Shown here: one piece after another, positions 6,708 to 12,342 of the stretch | How positions within the stretch are numbered: position 1 is the stretch's first letter | Layout: every line of letters begins with the position of its first letter | DNA from: Thermoproteota archaeon | Lineage (GTDB): Archaea; Korarchaeota; Korarchaeia; Korarchaeales; Korarchaeaceae | Assembly: GCA_021158805.1 (NCBI GenBank) | Contig: JAGGTZ010000214.1 | Span: 1 to 13,243 of the forward strand | Length of the DNA stretch: 13,243 nt | Reading direction: 5' to 3' | The notes under the pieces: model-generated | Told to the model about the DNA's origin: nothing | Seen by the model: the letters and a program-made list of their open reading frames with translations, nothing else | Database searches by the model: none | Program-made: the position numbers and the translations under genes

Positions 6708-7821
6708 ATACCTCCTTAGAATTCTTCACTACCTCCTCTACTTCTTCATCAGTCATGCAATGGTAGATGGGAAGGTATAAGATCTCCCTAGTAAGGACCT
6801 CCGCATTAGGCGTATCCACATTATCATAATGGGTATCTCTGAATAGGACGTAGAGGAAATTATATTCCTTATCCCCAAGCTTAGACATCACTGGCTGCTT
6901 CTGTAGGGGCATAGGATAAGCTGGTCTGGCGAGTATTCCTCTCTCCCTAAGCATTTGAACAGCCTTATCCCTGTGCCTCACCCTTATAGGATAGAGGTGC
7001 CAGACGGGCTCAGCCCATTCGGCAATGAATGGTGTGTCGACAATACCAGAGAGTTCTTCGGTGTATATCGAAGCTATTTCCTTTCTCCTTTTATTGAAAT
7101 GTTCGAGCTTCCTAAGTTGGACTATGCCTATGGCTGCGTTTATGTCTGTCATTCTGTAATTGAATCCAACATAATGGTGCTCATATTTCGAGGTCTGGCC
7201 TTGATCTCTTATAGCTCTGGCTCGATTGTATATGTACTCATCATCAGTAGTTATAATACCCCCTTCTCCGGTTGTCATGTTTTTGGTCGGATAAAAGCTG
7301 AACACGGCAGCTTCTCCTAAGCTCCCCACCTTCTTTCCTTTATACATAGCTCCATGAGCTTGGGCAGAATCCTCCAACACATAGATTTCTCTGCTCCCAA
7401 TAGCCTCTCTAATAGAATCCATGTCTGCAGGGTGACCATGTATATGTACGGGTATGATTGCTTTAGTCCTATCCGTTATCTTACTCGATAAATCTCTTGG
7501 ATCCATAGTACCCGTCCTTAGGTCCACATCGACAAATACTGGCTTGGCGCCTGATAATATAACAGAGGATGCTGTCGCATAGAATGTATAGCTAGGCACA
7601 ATGACCTCATCTCCAGGGCCTATGCCCATTGAGATGAGGGCAACATGCAGGGCGGCGGTACCATTAGATACAGCTACCGCATATTTCGTCCCAACATACT
7701 CAGCGAAGGAGCGTTCAAATTCCTCAACCTTTTTCCCTTGAGCAAGCATACCCGATCTGAGGACTTTCTTGACTTCTTCTATCTCTTCATCGCCTATGCA
7801 CGGTCTGGCTATTGGTATCAT
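6694..7821 (-). CDS. DegT/DnrJ/EryC1/StrS family PLP-dependent aminotransferase
   Basis: This is a sugar aminotransferase of 375 residues, the usual length for the family. Such enzymes transfer an amino group, normally from glutamate, to a keto-sugar nucleotide for surface glycans or antibiotics. Visible features: SNGTAALH (52-59) of the PLP phosphate site, PSYTFYATA (76-84), PVHIHGHPADM (124-134), EDSAQAHGA (150-158) with Asp151 to the PLP ring nitrogen, and the Schiff-base Lys180 in SFYPTKNMTTGEGG. The C-terminal part has the expected WHLYPIRV strand. The ATG at 7821 is preceded by AAGGTGG (7826-7832). Its 3' end overlaps pyrG by 14 bp tail to tail, and it shares a 43-bp divergent promoter region with the methyltransferase gene. 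No other glycan genes are adjacent except the polyprenol-kinase-like gene at 8999, so the exact sugar is unknown. Confidence 0.93.
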   Translation of the reverse strand: MIPIARPCIGDEEIEEVKKVLRSGMLAQGKKVEEFERSFAEYVGTKYAVAVSNGTAALHVALISMGIGPGDEVIVPSYTFYATASSVILSGAKPVFVDVDLRTGTMDPRDLSSKITDRTKAIIPVHIHGHPADMDSIREAIGSREIYVLEDSAQAHGAMYKGKKVGSLGEAAVFSFYPTKNMTTGEGGIITTDDEYIYNRARAIRDQGQTSKYEHHYVGFNYRMTDINAAIGIVQLRKLEHFNKRRKEIASIYTEELSGIVDTPFIAEWAEPVWHLYPIRVRHRDKAVQMLRERGILARPAYPMPLQKQPVMSKLGDKEYNFLYVLFRDTHYDNVDTPNAEVLTREILYLPIYHCMTDEEVEEVVKNSKEVFSSL

Positions 7822-7864
7822 CAGACCACCTTAAAAACAGGCTTGCTCGCTAAAACATAAGGGT
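7822..7864. promoter_or_regulatory. Compact divergent promoter between the aminotransferase and methyltransferase genes
   Basis: Only 43 bp separate the two start codons. TTAAAAAC (7831-7838) is a TATA box for the plus gene, centred about 30 nt before ATG 7865. The minus strand reads TATGTTTTAGC (7849-7859), centred about 33 nt before ATG 7821. Each predicted transcript start lies next to or within the other gene's TATA region, so both are unlikely to be occupied at once. Confidence 0.55.
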
Positions 7865-9049
7865 ATGCTAAGGGTACTTGGTGTGACAATACCCGGCTTG
7901 GAAGACTTCCTCTGTGAGGAGATAAGGGAGCTTATAGGGGCTACTCCTGCAAAAGTAGCTCCCGGGAAGATAGAGTTCCTAGCCAGTCCAGAGGATGTAA
8001 TTCTGATGAACTACATGAGTCGCACAGCGACGAGATTTCTGGTAGTGTTATTTAGGGGGATTATCGATCCTATGAACCTAGAGAACATTAAGAAGGCAGC
8101 TCTTGAGGTAGACTGGCCTACTCTATTCCACTATGAGTCTCTATTCGCTGTAAGAGCCGAAAGAACTGGGAATCATGAGTTTACGAGTGTTGAGGTGGCT
8201 GCTACCATAGGGGAGGCAATAGTAGAGAGGTTCCTAGCTGACACCGGTAATAGGATAAGGGCCAATTTAAGGAGACCAGATGTATTGGTGAGGGCATATG
8301 TGACGGGAAACCTACTCATAATAGGTTTAGACACATCTGGAGAAAGTCTTCATAGGAGAGGATATAGGATATTCAACCATAGGACATCTCTTAATCCTAT
8401 AATTGCATATTCCTTAGTGAAGCTGAGTAAATGGCTTGATACTCTTAGAAAGGACCCTGAAGTCCCACTCATAGATCCTATGTGTGGTGGAGGGACTATA
8501 CCAATAGAAGCCGTATTAGCTACGCAAAAAGTACCACCTGGAAAATGGAGGAGGTATTATCCTGTAGAACATATCCATCTATTCTCTGGAGTGAGGCAGG
8601 AAGAGGTAATGTCATGGGCCGACAGCTTCATCTTACGAGATCTTAATCCATGCGTCGTATGCATGGACATCAGTCCAAAGAGTATAGCAGGAGCAAAGCT
8701 TAATGCTGATTCTGCTGGTGTTAAGATGAAATTCCTGTTAGGAGATGCATCGAAATTAGGTGAGTACTTTAATAGGATAGGTGCAGTCGTGACGGATCCT
8801 CCATTTGAGTTAAGGATGGGAAGAAACCGGAGGTTATCTGAGGTATTCAGAGGAATGAGTGAATCCCTGCAGGAGAGGCTAGAACTCAGGTTTAGTGCTA
8901 TATCTGCTGGTCCAGCCCTTCCTAAGTTAATGAATGCTATGAGGGTGCTAAAGTTAGTGTATAATAGGAGGATTCTCTATGGAGGGGTAGAAGCAAGATT
9001 ACTGGCTTATGAGAGGAGGAACACCAAGCAGGAAAGCTGTGAGGGTTGA
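7865..9049 (+). CDS. THUMP-domain RNA methyltransferase, Trm14-like (tRNA guanine-N2)
   Basis: This 394-residue, cytoplasmic enzyme probably makes N2-methylguanosine in tRNA (position 6 for Trm14). Residues 1-55 form a ferredoxin-like start (LGVTIPGLEDFLCEEI), 55-155 match the RNA-binding THUMP domain (RPDVLVRAYVTGNLLIIGLD at its end), and 175-385 form the Rossmann SAM domain. Motif I is DPMCGGGTIPIEA (Asp204 on), the acidic end of strand 2 is MDIS (267-270), and catalytic motif IV is TDPPF (310-314), the (D/N)PP(F/Y) type used for exocyclic-N methylation. The late segment RRILYGGVEARLLAYE is typical of Trm14/RlmL. Trm11-type (G10) specificity is a less likely alternative, because the domain layout fits Trm14. 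The last 51 bp overlap the convergent membrane-kinase gene. A Trm112 homologue lies at 11309. Confidence 0.88.
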   Translation: MLRVLGVTIPGLEDFLCEEIRELIGATPAKVAPGKIEFLASPEDVILMNYMSRTATRFLVVLFRGIIDPMNLENIKKAALEVDWPTLFHYESLFAVRAERTGNHEFTSVEVAATIGEAIVERFLADTGNRIRANLRRPDVLVRAYVTGNLLIIGLDTSGESLHRRGYRIFNHRTSLNPIIAYSLVKLSKWLDTLRKDPEVPLIDPMCGGGTIPIEAVLATQKVPPGKWRRYYPVEHIHLFSGVRQEEVMSWADSFILRDLNPCVVCMDISPKSIAGAKLNADSAGVKMKFLLGDASKLGEYFNRIGAVVTDPPFELRMGRNRRLSEVFRGMSESLQERLELRFSAISAGPALPKLMNAMRVLKLVYNRRILYGGVEARLLAYERRNTKQESCEG

Positions 9050-9640
9050 AGCTAGTGGCACTGAGATGTTATCCTCTCCCCCATATAGCTCGGATAACGT
9101 TGATACTACTGCTATAACGACAGAATTCGTAGGGTTAATGCCTAACAGCAGTAGAGCTATGAGATAGGAGAGGAACCCCGCTAAAGTACCTTCTAAACTT
9201 CCATCTGAGAAGGGAACCTTAGTCCTACCAAGCGATATGCCGACTATAGCAGACAAGCCATCAGTCAACACTAAGGCTAGTATACCATACATTACTAGAT
9301 CTCCGAAGAGGAAATACGTCGAGGAAACACCTAATAAACCTGATAGCATACCTAGCCATCCAGTTCTCCTCTCGTAATCCCTTTCTACTAGACTCACAAG
9401 TCTGTTAAAGGCCTCGACGGCAACCTCTACTCCTTTAGGTTGAGGAATATGCATACTTGCCTTTAACCGGTGAGGGAGTCCCCTTACCTGCATAGAGTAA
9501 ATCCAACCCCCCACAATCAGGGCTATGGCATATATCCCCTCTGGGCGAATCCACGGCTTCATTAGTATGGGAGCTAGAAGGAGTAGTGAGAGCAGTATGT
9601 GTAAAGCCTTACGTAGGATCTCGTTTATCACCTTATTCAC
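8999..9640 (-). CDS. CTP-dependent dolichol/polyprenol or diacylglycerol kinase-like membrane protein (SEC59/DGK1/VTE5 type)
   Basis: This 213-residue polytopic membrane protein probably phosphorylates a lipid alcohol such as dolichol with CTP, feeding lipid carriers for glycosylation. Family marks in order: RKALHI near the N-terminus (10-15), a transmembrane TDGLSAIVGISLGRTKVPFS segment (126-145), GSLEGTLAG (147-155), and EDNISVPL (189-196), the acidic-Asn signature of this family. About five or six hydrophobic helices are visible, with a charged cytoplasmic stretch at 52-96. The start is GTG 9640; an in-frame TGA just upstream (9647-9649) excludes a longer protein. It may be co-transcribed with the weak ORF upstream. 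Alternative members of the superfamily are phytol kinase or phosphatidate cytidylyltransferase-like proteins; the substrate cannot be read from the sequence. The gene lies near the CTP synthase gene. Confidence 0.85.
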   Translation of the reverse strand: MNKVINEILRKALHILLSLLLLAPILMKPWIRPEGIYAIALIVGGWIYSMQVRGLPHRLKASMHIPQPKGVEVAVEAFNRLVSLVERDYERRTGWLGMLSGLLGVSSTYFLFGDLVMYGILALVLTDGLSAIVGISLGRTKVPFSDGSLEGTLAGFLSYLIALLLLGINPTNSVVIAVVSTLSELYGGEDNISVPLASTLTAFLLGVPPLISQ

Positions 9641-9646
9641 CCCGAC

Positions 9647-9925
9647 TCATGAACTGGCCGTGACTAATGATAGGCTATCCTCTGACGGAGAGCGCACAAG
9701 GTTATTATCAGAGTTAGCTCCACATTGCACAGCTCCATTAACCCCCTGTAATGGTGTAGCATTGCATATATCGGACTTAATACTTCCTGAGAAGGTAGCC
9801 GATACTAGGGTAAGGCACCTGTCTCTCATCAAATTATTAGTAGACATGCTTTCTAAAAAGCGAGCCGTATATGCTGGGGAAAAGATGGAAGTAAGTACCC
9901 TCTTTGGTCGGACCTCGACGATCAT
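9647..9925 (-). CDS. Uncertain small ORF upstream of the membrane kinase (faint Pcc1-like pattern)
   Basis: This is a 92-residue open frame whose TGA lies 6 nt before the GTG of the kinase gene, as in an operon. A strand-helix start (RVLTSIFSPAYTARFLESMS, 9-28) and a later LQGVNGAVQ segment faintly recall the small KEOPS subunit Pcc1 (about 80 residues, ending near a LRAxxNSYL helix), but one expected strand is not evident and the tail is Ser/Asn-rich. Arg codons include CGA and CGC more than in the neighbours. The opposite strand is also open here (from GTG 9660 to 9998), with wobble positions in register, so coding bias does not decide between them. A TATA-like element on the minus strand at 10045-10053 favours the minus reading. 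Treat as a hypothetical gene. Confidence 0.3.
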   Translation of the reverse strand: MIVEVRPKRVLTSIFSPAYTARFLESMSTNNLMRDRCLTLVSATFSGSIKSDICNATPLQGVNGAVQCGANSDNNLVRSPSEDSLSLVTASS

Positions 9926-10003
9926 AAGCTCATCTAAGAATGGAGGGGGTCAGGGGAGGACCACTTCATCATCGCTCCGGGGACACTCAAAAGGGTAAGG
10001 TAA

Positions 10004-10013
10004 GCCGGCCGGC
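10004..10013. repeat. GC palindrome in the gene-poor stretch
   Basis: GCCGGCCGGC is a perfect 10-bp palindrome in the 9641-10093 region, which otherwise has only the weak ORF. It might be a protein-binding site or chance. It has no T tract to suggest a terminator. Confidence 0.35.
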
Positions 10014-10044
10014 CCTCATCCCCCATGTACTCCGGCCTCCCTAC

Positions 10045-10062
10045 AAATATATACATTAAAAG
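10045..10062. promoter_or_regulatory. Two-way AT-rich promoter element
   Basis: AAATATATACATTAAAAG can serve as TATA in both directions. On the plus strand CATTAAAA is centred about 26 nt before 10083, giving the 10094 gene a leader of about 10 nt. On the minus strand TATATATTT would start transcription near 10023, toward the weak ORF and the kinase gene. Confidence 0.45.
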
Positions 10063-10093
10063 TCTCTCATTAGCTTAGCAGGCGTTAGGAGAA

Positions 10094-10483
10094 ATGTCTA
10101 GAGATCAGACTAGGGGTATACTCAGAAAAGTTTTGGCTGGTTTGAAGATGAATTCTCACGTAAGTGACAGAGATATCTCATTAGCACTATCAGAGCTCAG
10201 ACGAGACTTCTATAATGCAATGAGTTTAATATCCGACGAAAATTATAAGCTAGAGGTCTACACACTCTTAAAGCGAGGGATAGAGGATGCTGACGAGGAT
10301 TTATTCTTGGCATGCGAAGAGCACGACTCTCTTAGGAAGCTAGCCTACAATGTCGTAAAACTGATGGACTCCGAGGAGCTAGAGAGGGTAGCTAAGAAAA
10401 TACTGGCTCAAGACTTGGAGGGAACATTACTTGGCTCATATATAATGAGGAGAGCCTTTGGTGGTCGGGGCGGGGGGACTTGA
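10094..10483 (+). CDS. Helical protein of unknown function whose end overlaps tRNA-Tyr
   Basis: This 129-residue, highly charged, alpha-helical protein has no membrane segment or recognised motif. Helices are likely at about 4-17, 26-47, 50-66, 69-91 and 93-121, with one Cys (74). The ATG has GGAG only 2 nt upstream (10088-10091), which is close for a ribosome site, so initiation may rely on the short leader. Codon use (AGA/AGG, CTA/TTA, ATA) matches the neighbours and supports a real gene. Oddity: the last seven residues (GGRGGGT, 123-129) and the stop are encoded by the reverse complement of the tRNA-Tyr 3' end, a 22-bp tail-to-tail overlap, so the C-terminus may be recent or non-functional. 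I could not assign a family. Confidence 0.72.
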   Translation: MSRDQTRGILRKVLAGLKMNSHVSDRDISLALSELRRDFYNAMSLISDENYKLEVYTLLKRGIEDADEDLFLACEEHDSLRKLAYNVVKLMDSEELERVAKKILAQDLEGTLLGSYIMRRAFGGRGGGT

Positions 10484-10580
10484 ACCCCCGACCTGCCGGT
10501 ATCTGTGAGGGCGGCCGCTGACGGAGCGCGGGACCGCGCTCACTACAGCCGGCCGCTCTACCGAGCTGAGCTACGCCCCG
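10462..10580 (-). tRNA. tRNA-Tyr (anticodon GTA) with a 42-nt intron, CCA encoded
   Basis: Read on the minus strand: acceptor CGGGGCG pairs with CGCCCCG, U8-A9, D stem GCTC/GAGC with loop AGCTCGGTA, anticodon stem GCCGG/CCGGC with loop CTGTAG then A38 after the intron, variable AGGTC, T arm GGGGG-TTCAAGT-CCCCC, discriminator A73 and encoded CCA (10462-10464). The C1-G72 pair and A73 are the archaeal tyrosine identity elements. The mature tRNA is 77 nt with CCA. The stems are almost entirely G-C, as expected for a thermophile. A TATA element for it lies at 10606-10615. Confidence 0.97.
10501..10542 (-). other. Intron of tRNA-Tyr in a bulge-helix-bulge
   Basis: The 42-nt intron sits between G37 and A38, the canonical site. 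Exon bases CUGU (32-35) pair with ACAG near the intron 3' end to form the 4-bp central helix. Three-nt bulges (A36-G37-U and A-U-A38) flank it, with cleavage inside each, and the GAG/CTC and GCCGG/CCGGC pairs close both sides. This is the archaeal splicing-endonuclease substrate. The rest of the intron is a GC-rich hairpin. Confidence 0.93.
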
Positions 10581-10605
10581 CCCTATACGTAGTGAACCTA
10601 CTATC

Positions 10606-10615
10606 TATATTAATC
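10606..10615 (-). promoter_or_regulatory. TATA box of tRNA-Tyr
   Basis: The minus strand reads AGATTAATAT, centred about 30 nt before the mature 5' end at 10580, the usual spacing for an archaeal tRNA promoter with a few nt of leader. Confidence 0.55.
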
Positions 10616-10738
10616 TTACACTCTCATGGTCGGATACAGACATCGCTCAGAGAGTTTGCTTGGAGCATTTTAGCACTTATAGTTATCCTTAATAATTTTT
10701 CCACTGTATTTCCTGAGAGTTCTCTTCATATGGCGATA

Positions 10739-11257
10739 TTAAAGACCCTCAGTAATGGCATCAACACCCTTTTGAGCGGCAACCCTCTGAAAGGTCTTAA
10801 AGTCCTCAATACTCCAGGCTACTAAGACGATCTCCTCAAGATTTGATTTTATTGCCTCCTCTAGGATGATCTCCACCGATTTCTCAACTGGAATGCCACC
10901 AACACCTGCTCCCATCGCCGGGAAAGCTATACTTTTAAGCCCCATCTCCTCAGCCTTGGATATTGCGGCTTTGACGGCCTTTCTAATGAATTCAAGGCTG
11001 CTCTTTCCTCCGGGAGTCTCAACAGTTGGTGCATGTATTACATACCGTGCCCTAAGCCTCCCGGCTCCAGTGACTATAGCGCTACCTATACGGACAGGAG
11101 CTTTCTTCAATGCTTCCTGCTGGATCTCCTCACCGCCCTTCCTCCTTATAGCTCCGGCTACACCGCCCCCCATTATCATCTGGACATTAGCAGGATTAAC
11201 TATGGCATCGGCTTCAATCTCAGTTATATCCCCACGTACTATCACTATCCTTGGCAT
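10739..11257 (-). CDS. Macro domain protein (ADP-ribose binding/hydrolysing)
   Basis: This is a stand-alone macro domain of 172 residues, close to the archaeal Af1521 type in length. Such proteins bind ADP-ribose and many hydrolyse O-acetyl-ADP-ribose, ADP-ribosylated residues or ADP-ribose 1''-phosphate; the true substrate here is unknown. Visible motifs: VIVRGDIT (5-12, Asp to adenine), IVNPAN (19-24), GGGVAGAI (30-37, first glycine loop), RYVIHAPTVETPGG (71-84), and AFPAMGAGVGGIP (111-123, second phosphate loop). It ends with a short extra helix (about 152-170). The ATG at 11257 begins right at the first strand. It lies 51 bp downstream of the Trm112-like gene on the same strand and may be read through from it, or from a weak TATA near 11288-11300. 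Confidence 0.93.
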   Translation of the reverse strand: MPRIVIVRGDITEIEADAIVNPANVQMIMGGGVAGAIRRKGGEEIQQEALKKAPVRIGSAIVTGAGRLRARYVIHAPTVETPGGKSSLEFIRKAVKAAISKAEEMGLKSIAFPAMGAGVGGIPVEKSVEIILEEAIKSNLEEIVLVAWSIEDFKTFQRVAAQKGVDAITEGL

Positions 11258-11308
11258 TCTTGATCCCAGAGATTTAACTTACGAGGGGAATAATAGTTTT
11301 TCATTAAA

Positions 11309-11590
11309 TTATGAGGGAGGGAGCATTCTAGGAACTCCTGCCTCTATTCTATACTCTGCCCCACAGCCTTCGCAGATAAGCTTCCCAGATACTATATCAA
11401 CTCTCATACATTCTGCACAATTTCCAGGATCTTTTGGCTCATCTTCTATGTAAGCGCACCATCGTTCGCAAAGAGGTTTATCAGGCTCCTTAGGGAGGCC
11501 ATGGCCCTCTTCTTCGGCTTCTACTATAAGTTTAAGGGGAAAGTGGTGACAAGCAGGGCATGCGAGTAAATCTAAGAGTCTTCTCCTCAT
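11309..11590 (-). CDS. Trm112-like zinc protein, methyltransferase activator
   Basis: This 93-residue protein of the Trm112/UPF0434 family is a small zinc-binding partner that stabilises and activates several SAM methyltransferases acting on tRNA, rRNA-associated factors and release factors. It begins RRLLDLLACPACHHFPLKL and ends CEGCGAEYRIEAGVPRMLP, both family signatures. Cys11/14 and Cys73/76 form the main zinc site. A middle insert adds Cys41/45 and Cys58/61, which could make a second site, as in archaeal members with this insert. Its ATG overlaps the TAA of the HAD gene (TAATG), so the two are translationally coupled, and the macro domain gene follows. A natural partner in the window is the THUMP methyltransferase at 7865, but this is inference since Trm112 has many partners. 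Confidence 0.9.
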   Translation of the reverse strand: MRRRLLDLLACPACHHFPLKLIVEAEEEGHGLPKEPDKPLCERWCAYIEDEPKDPGNCAECMRVDIVSGKLICEGCGAEYRIEAGVPRMLPPS

Positions 11591-12282
11591 TATATCACCT
11601 TCAGTACCGTGATTAACTCACTGAACCTTTTAATAACAGCATCAGCTGGAGGGTGTATCTTTTCATTTTCCTTGAAAACCCATATAGCTTTCATGCCTAA
11701 CCTCTTAGCACCCATTATATCCTCATAGGGCGAGTCGCCTATCATAATAGCCTCATTAATATTTCCACCCAGTAATTCAACAGCATGCATGAAAATTCTG
11801 CTAAGGGGTTTTCTCAGCCCCACCCTGTGCGAAGATACAATAGCATCAAAGTAGTCTAACAGATTCTCCCTTCTTAGCTTGGCTTCTACCATTGGGTGAT
11901 AGGGGGTATTAGAGACGATAGCCATTTTATAACCTTCATTCCTGAGCTGATTGAGGGTTTCCCTGACGAAAGGTTTCACCCTGGTGAGTTCTAGCATAGG
12001 TGAAGCATAGGCTAACATGTGTTCTTCCCTGATCTCGTCAACACCTATACATTTCAGTAGTAGTTCGACCTCCAGCTGACCGGGAATCTCTACCCCCTCG
12101 GATCTCCTCCTAGCATCTAGTACTTTAAATATACCCGTGTAAATGTGAAATGCTTTGCTTATTTGCTCCTCATTTGAGACTCCTTCTACCTCTAATATCC
12201 TCTTTACCCTAAAAAGATAGTACTGGTCTAGATCTTCAGGAGGGTCTATGATGGTCCTCCAGAAATCGAAGAGGAGGTACAT
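11590..12282 (-). CDS. HAD-superfamily hydrolase with Trp in place of the second motif-I Asp
   Basis: This is a haloacid dehalogenase-like protein of 231 residues from ATG 12282. Motif I is LFDFWRT (nucleophile Asp6, then Trp8 where phosphatases have the acid/base Asp, Thr10). A helical cap follows (about 15-100). Motif II is IVSNTP (Ser124), motif III is the GLRKP Lys158, and motif IV is GDSPYED (Asp183, Asp188). The Trp change resembles the DxYxT form of dehalogenase-like members, so ordinary phosphatase activity is uncertain. The longer frame from 12390 is rejected: its first 36 residues are not HAD-like and overlap the divergent gene. The ATG at 12282 sits about 26 nt from an AT-rich TATA element at 12298-12314, so it is probably leaderless. 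It is coupled to the Trm112-like gene through TAATG. Confidence 0.87.
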   Translation of the reverse strand: MYLLFDFWRTIIDPPEDLDQYYLFRVKRILEVEGVSNEEQISKAFHIYTGIFKVLDARRRSEGVEIPGQLEVELLLKCIGVDEIREEHMLAYASPMLELTRVKPFVRETLNQLRNEGYKMAIVSNTPYHPMVEAKLRRENLLDYFDAIVSSHRVGLRKPLSRIFMHAVELLGGNINEAIMIGDSPYEDIMGAKRLGMKAIWVFKENEKIHPPADAVIKRFSELITVLKVI

Positions 12283-12297
12283 ATTACTTCCCACTAG

Positions 12298-12314
12298 GAA
12301 AGAATAATAACTTG
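12298..12314. promoter_or_regulatory. Shared TATA region between HAD and Cys4 mini-protein genes
   Basis: GAAAGAATAATAACTTG lies between the divergent genes. On the minus strand GTTATTATT is centred about 26 nt before ATG 12282, predicting a leaderless HAD mRNA. On the plus strand AATAATAA is centred about 37 nt before ATG 12343, leaving about 11 nt of leader with an AGGTG ribosome site (12333-12337). Confidence 0.5.
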
Positions 12315-12342
12315 GGTAGGGAGCGAGACGGTAGGTGTGCAA

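Noticed and set aside
9950..9972. ATGATGA and CTGA on the minus strand, 12 nt apart, like boxes C and D' of a C/D RNA
   Set aside because: The second pair is poor (TAGATGA with no CTGA at the right distance) and no terminal stem is visible, so chance is likely.
9525..9998. Plus-strand 157-codon frame opposite the kinase start and the weak minus ORF
   Set aside because: Its first third is antisense to the N-terminal membrane part of the kinase, its tail is low-complexity, and there is no good ribosome site. Kept only as an alternative in the finding on 9641-10093.
10462..10500. tRNA-Tyr 3' end as an integration (att) site
   Set aside because: No second copy of the tRNA 3' end, integrase gene or phage-like gene is in the window.
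10620..10655. ACTCTC...GAGAGT inverted repeat between tRNA-Tyr and the macro domain gene
   Set aside because: A 6-bp stem with a 24-nt loop and no T tract is not convincing as a terminator or RNA; the 155-bp gap shows nothing else firm.
10866..11453. Plus-strand 195-codon frame across the macro domain and Trm112 genes
   Set aside because: It is antisense to two well-recognised genes, rich in Ser/Pro/Ile in the manner of a shadow frame, with no promoter or ribosome site.
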